From Acidobacteriota bacterium (lineage in GTDB: Bacteria; Acidobacteriota; Vicinamibacteria; Vicinamibacterales; SCN-69-37): DNA of 64,000 bases. The notes under the pieces were generated by a model, which saw only the letters and a program-made list of their open reading frames with translations, was not told the origin of the DNA and made no database searches. Of the stretch, positions 63,070-64,000 are shown in pieces (the stretch's first letter is position 1; every line of letters starts with the position of its first letter). Made by a program: the position numbers and the translations under genes. The DNA lies in NCBI GenBank assembly GCA_947467605.1, contig CANIII010000009.1:78626-142625 (forward strand). Direction: 5' to 3'.

Positions 63070-64000
63070 ATGCGTCTGCGCACGCTCAAAGTCGGCTGCT
63101 TCGGCGGCGGCACCGGGCTTCCCAGTCTTCTCGGCGGGCTGAAAACCAATCCGTGGGTGGATTTGCACGCGGTCGTCACCATGTTCGACAGCGGTGGTTC
63201 ATCGGGCCAACTGCGCGACGAACTCGGCGTGCTGCCGCCTGGTGACGTGCTCAAGTGCGCCCTCGCGCTCGCGCGCAGTGAAGCCGAGGCGCGCAAGATC
63301 CTGTTGTCGCGTCTGCCGATGCTTGAGCACGGAAAGCTCGCGGGGCACACGGGTGGCAATCTGCTGCTCTCGATGATGGAGCAGTACAGCGGCGACTTTC
63401 TGGCGGCCATTGAAGGCCTGCGCCTCCTGCTGGGCTGCCGTGGAGCGGTCTGGCCGATCACGACAGAACGCGCCACGCTCTGCGCGACCTACGTCGGCGG
63501 CAGTTCCACACGCGGGGAAGTCGAAGTCGATCGAGGGCAGAGTGACGGCCAGCGCATCGATCGCGTCTACCTCGACCCGCCGGTCGCGATCCATCCCGTC
63601 GTCGCCGACACGATTCGCGGACTCGACGCCATCGTCATCGGTCCGGGCAGTTTCTACACGAGCCTGATGCCCATCTTCCTCGCGGACGGATGCCGCGAAG
63701 CGATTCAGTCGGTTCAGGGGCCGGTCATCCTCATCGCGAATCTGCTGACCGAAGGTCGAGGGATGGCGCATTTCACCGCGGCGGAAGAGGCGCGGCTGAT
63801 GAGCGCGGCCATCGGGCGGCCGATCGATGTGGTCGTCTGGAACAACGAAGCGCCGAGTCAGGAAATTCTGGAGTTTTATCGCGCCGAGCACAAAGCCCCG
63901 ATGCTGCTGGGTGAGATGCCCGCCGAGACGTTGGTCGTGCAGGGTGCCTTCTGGCGGGGCCGATTCGCACGCCATCATCGTAGACGGCTCAGGGCGGCCG
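63070..64000 (+). CDS. yvcK: Gluconeogenesis factor YvcK / CofD-like protein (truncated by window end)
   Basis: The frame is open from ATG 63070 to the end of the window. It starts KVGCFGGGTGLPSLLGGLK, the N-terminal signature of the CofD/YvcK family. It continues with VTMFDSGGSSGQLRDELGVLPPGDVLKCALAL, GHTGGNLLLSMMEQYSGDFLAAIEGLRLLLGC and DAIVIGPGSFYTSLMPIFLADG. These fit YvcK, which binds UDP-GlcNAc and controls carbon flow to peptidoglycan. At least 310 codons are present of an expected 320 or so, so only the last residues are missing. Confidence 0.92.
   Translation, partial: MRLRTLKVGCFGGGTGLPSLLGGLKTNPWVDLHAVVTMFDSGGSSGQLRDELGVLPPGDVLKCALALARSEAEARKILLSRLPMLEHGKLAGHTGGNLLLSMMEQYSGDFLAAIEGLRLLLGCRGAVWPITTERATLCATYVGGSSTRGEVEVDRGQSDGQRIDRVYLDPPVAIHPVVADTIRGLDAIVIGPGSFYTSLMPIFLADGCREAIQSVQGPVILIANLLTEGRGMAHFTAAEEARLMSAAIGRPIDVVVWNNEAPSQEILEFYRAEHKAPMLLGEMPAETLVVQGAFWRGRFARHHRRRLRAA

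Overview
The window is a GC-rich bacterial chromosome segment with dense coding. Gaps are all shorter than 300 bases, and I see no rRNA, tRNA, CRISPR array, transposase or phage gene. Several traits together suggest an acidobacterial genome, most like the Vicinamibacteria (subgroup 6): VPS10/sortilin-type BNR proteins with glycine-rich tails, large secreted proteins built from carboxypeptidase-regulatory-like repeats, M56 peptidases carrying TonB-type C-termini beside BlaI regulators, and -10-like TACAAT/TACGAT boxes placed very close to start codons. This placement is inference; no marker gene proves it.

Layout. 1-9.2 kb: tail of a VPS10-like protein, a strong terminator, a DUF898 membrane protein coupled to an M48 peptidase, a periplasmic rhodanese, two paralogous secreted repeat proteins and a metallo-beta-lactamase-fold hydrolase. 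9.2-15.1 kb: family-5 uracil-DNA glycosylase, YhcH-like protein, lipoyl synthase, UlaG-like hydrolase and a full VPS10-like protein. 15.2-25.6 kb: the most distinctive region, a box-type aerobic benzoyl-CoA cluster. A HTH/shikimate-kinase-like regulator faces boxC and boxB, followed by enoyl-CoA hydratase, aldehyde dehydrogenase, amidohydrolase, a membrane protein, a kynureninase-like PLP enzyme and 3-hydroxyacyl-CoA dehydrogenase. 25.6-29.1 kb: a Tat-exported GH109-like oxidoreductase/glycosidase, a sugar nucleotidyltransferase and a galactokinase-family kinase, which together look like an amino-sugar or galactose salvage set.

29-44 kb holds a cupredoxin lipoprotein, ferredoxin, pantothenate kinase, thioesterase, a three-part outer-membrane metallopeptidase/propeller/barrel protein, an ECF sigma/anti-sigma/thioredoxin-like operon, an RNase II-family enzyme, an EEP phosphatase-fold protein, a third repeat protein broken by a frameshift at a CG tract, and a CusF-SCO copper protein with an ABC ATPase. 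44.4-47.7 kb is a LiaF-like plus LytS/LytTR envelope-sensing unit. 47.7-54.9 kb is a tightly overlapped TetR-controlled efflux operon: membrane fusion protein, two ATPases, TolC-like protein and two ABC-2 permeases. 54.87-57.26 kb is a BlaI/M56-TonB pair framed by ~26-bp inverted repeats. The rest is housekeeping and envelope genes (DUF72, YheT-like hydrolase, DinB, LemA, TPM protein), ending in a truncated YvcK/CofD-family gene.

The best candidates for something new are the box cluster with its unusual accessory genes and the inverted-repeat-bounded BlaI/M56-TonB segment.
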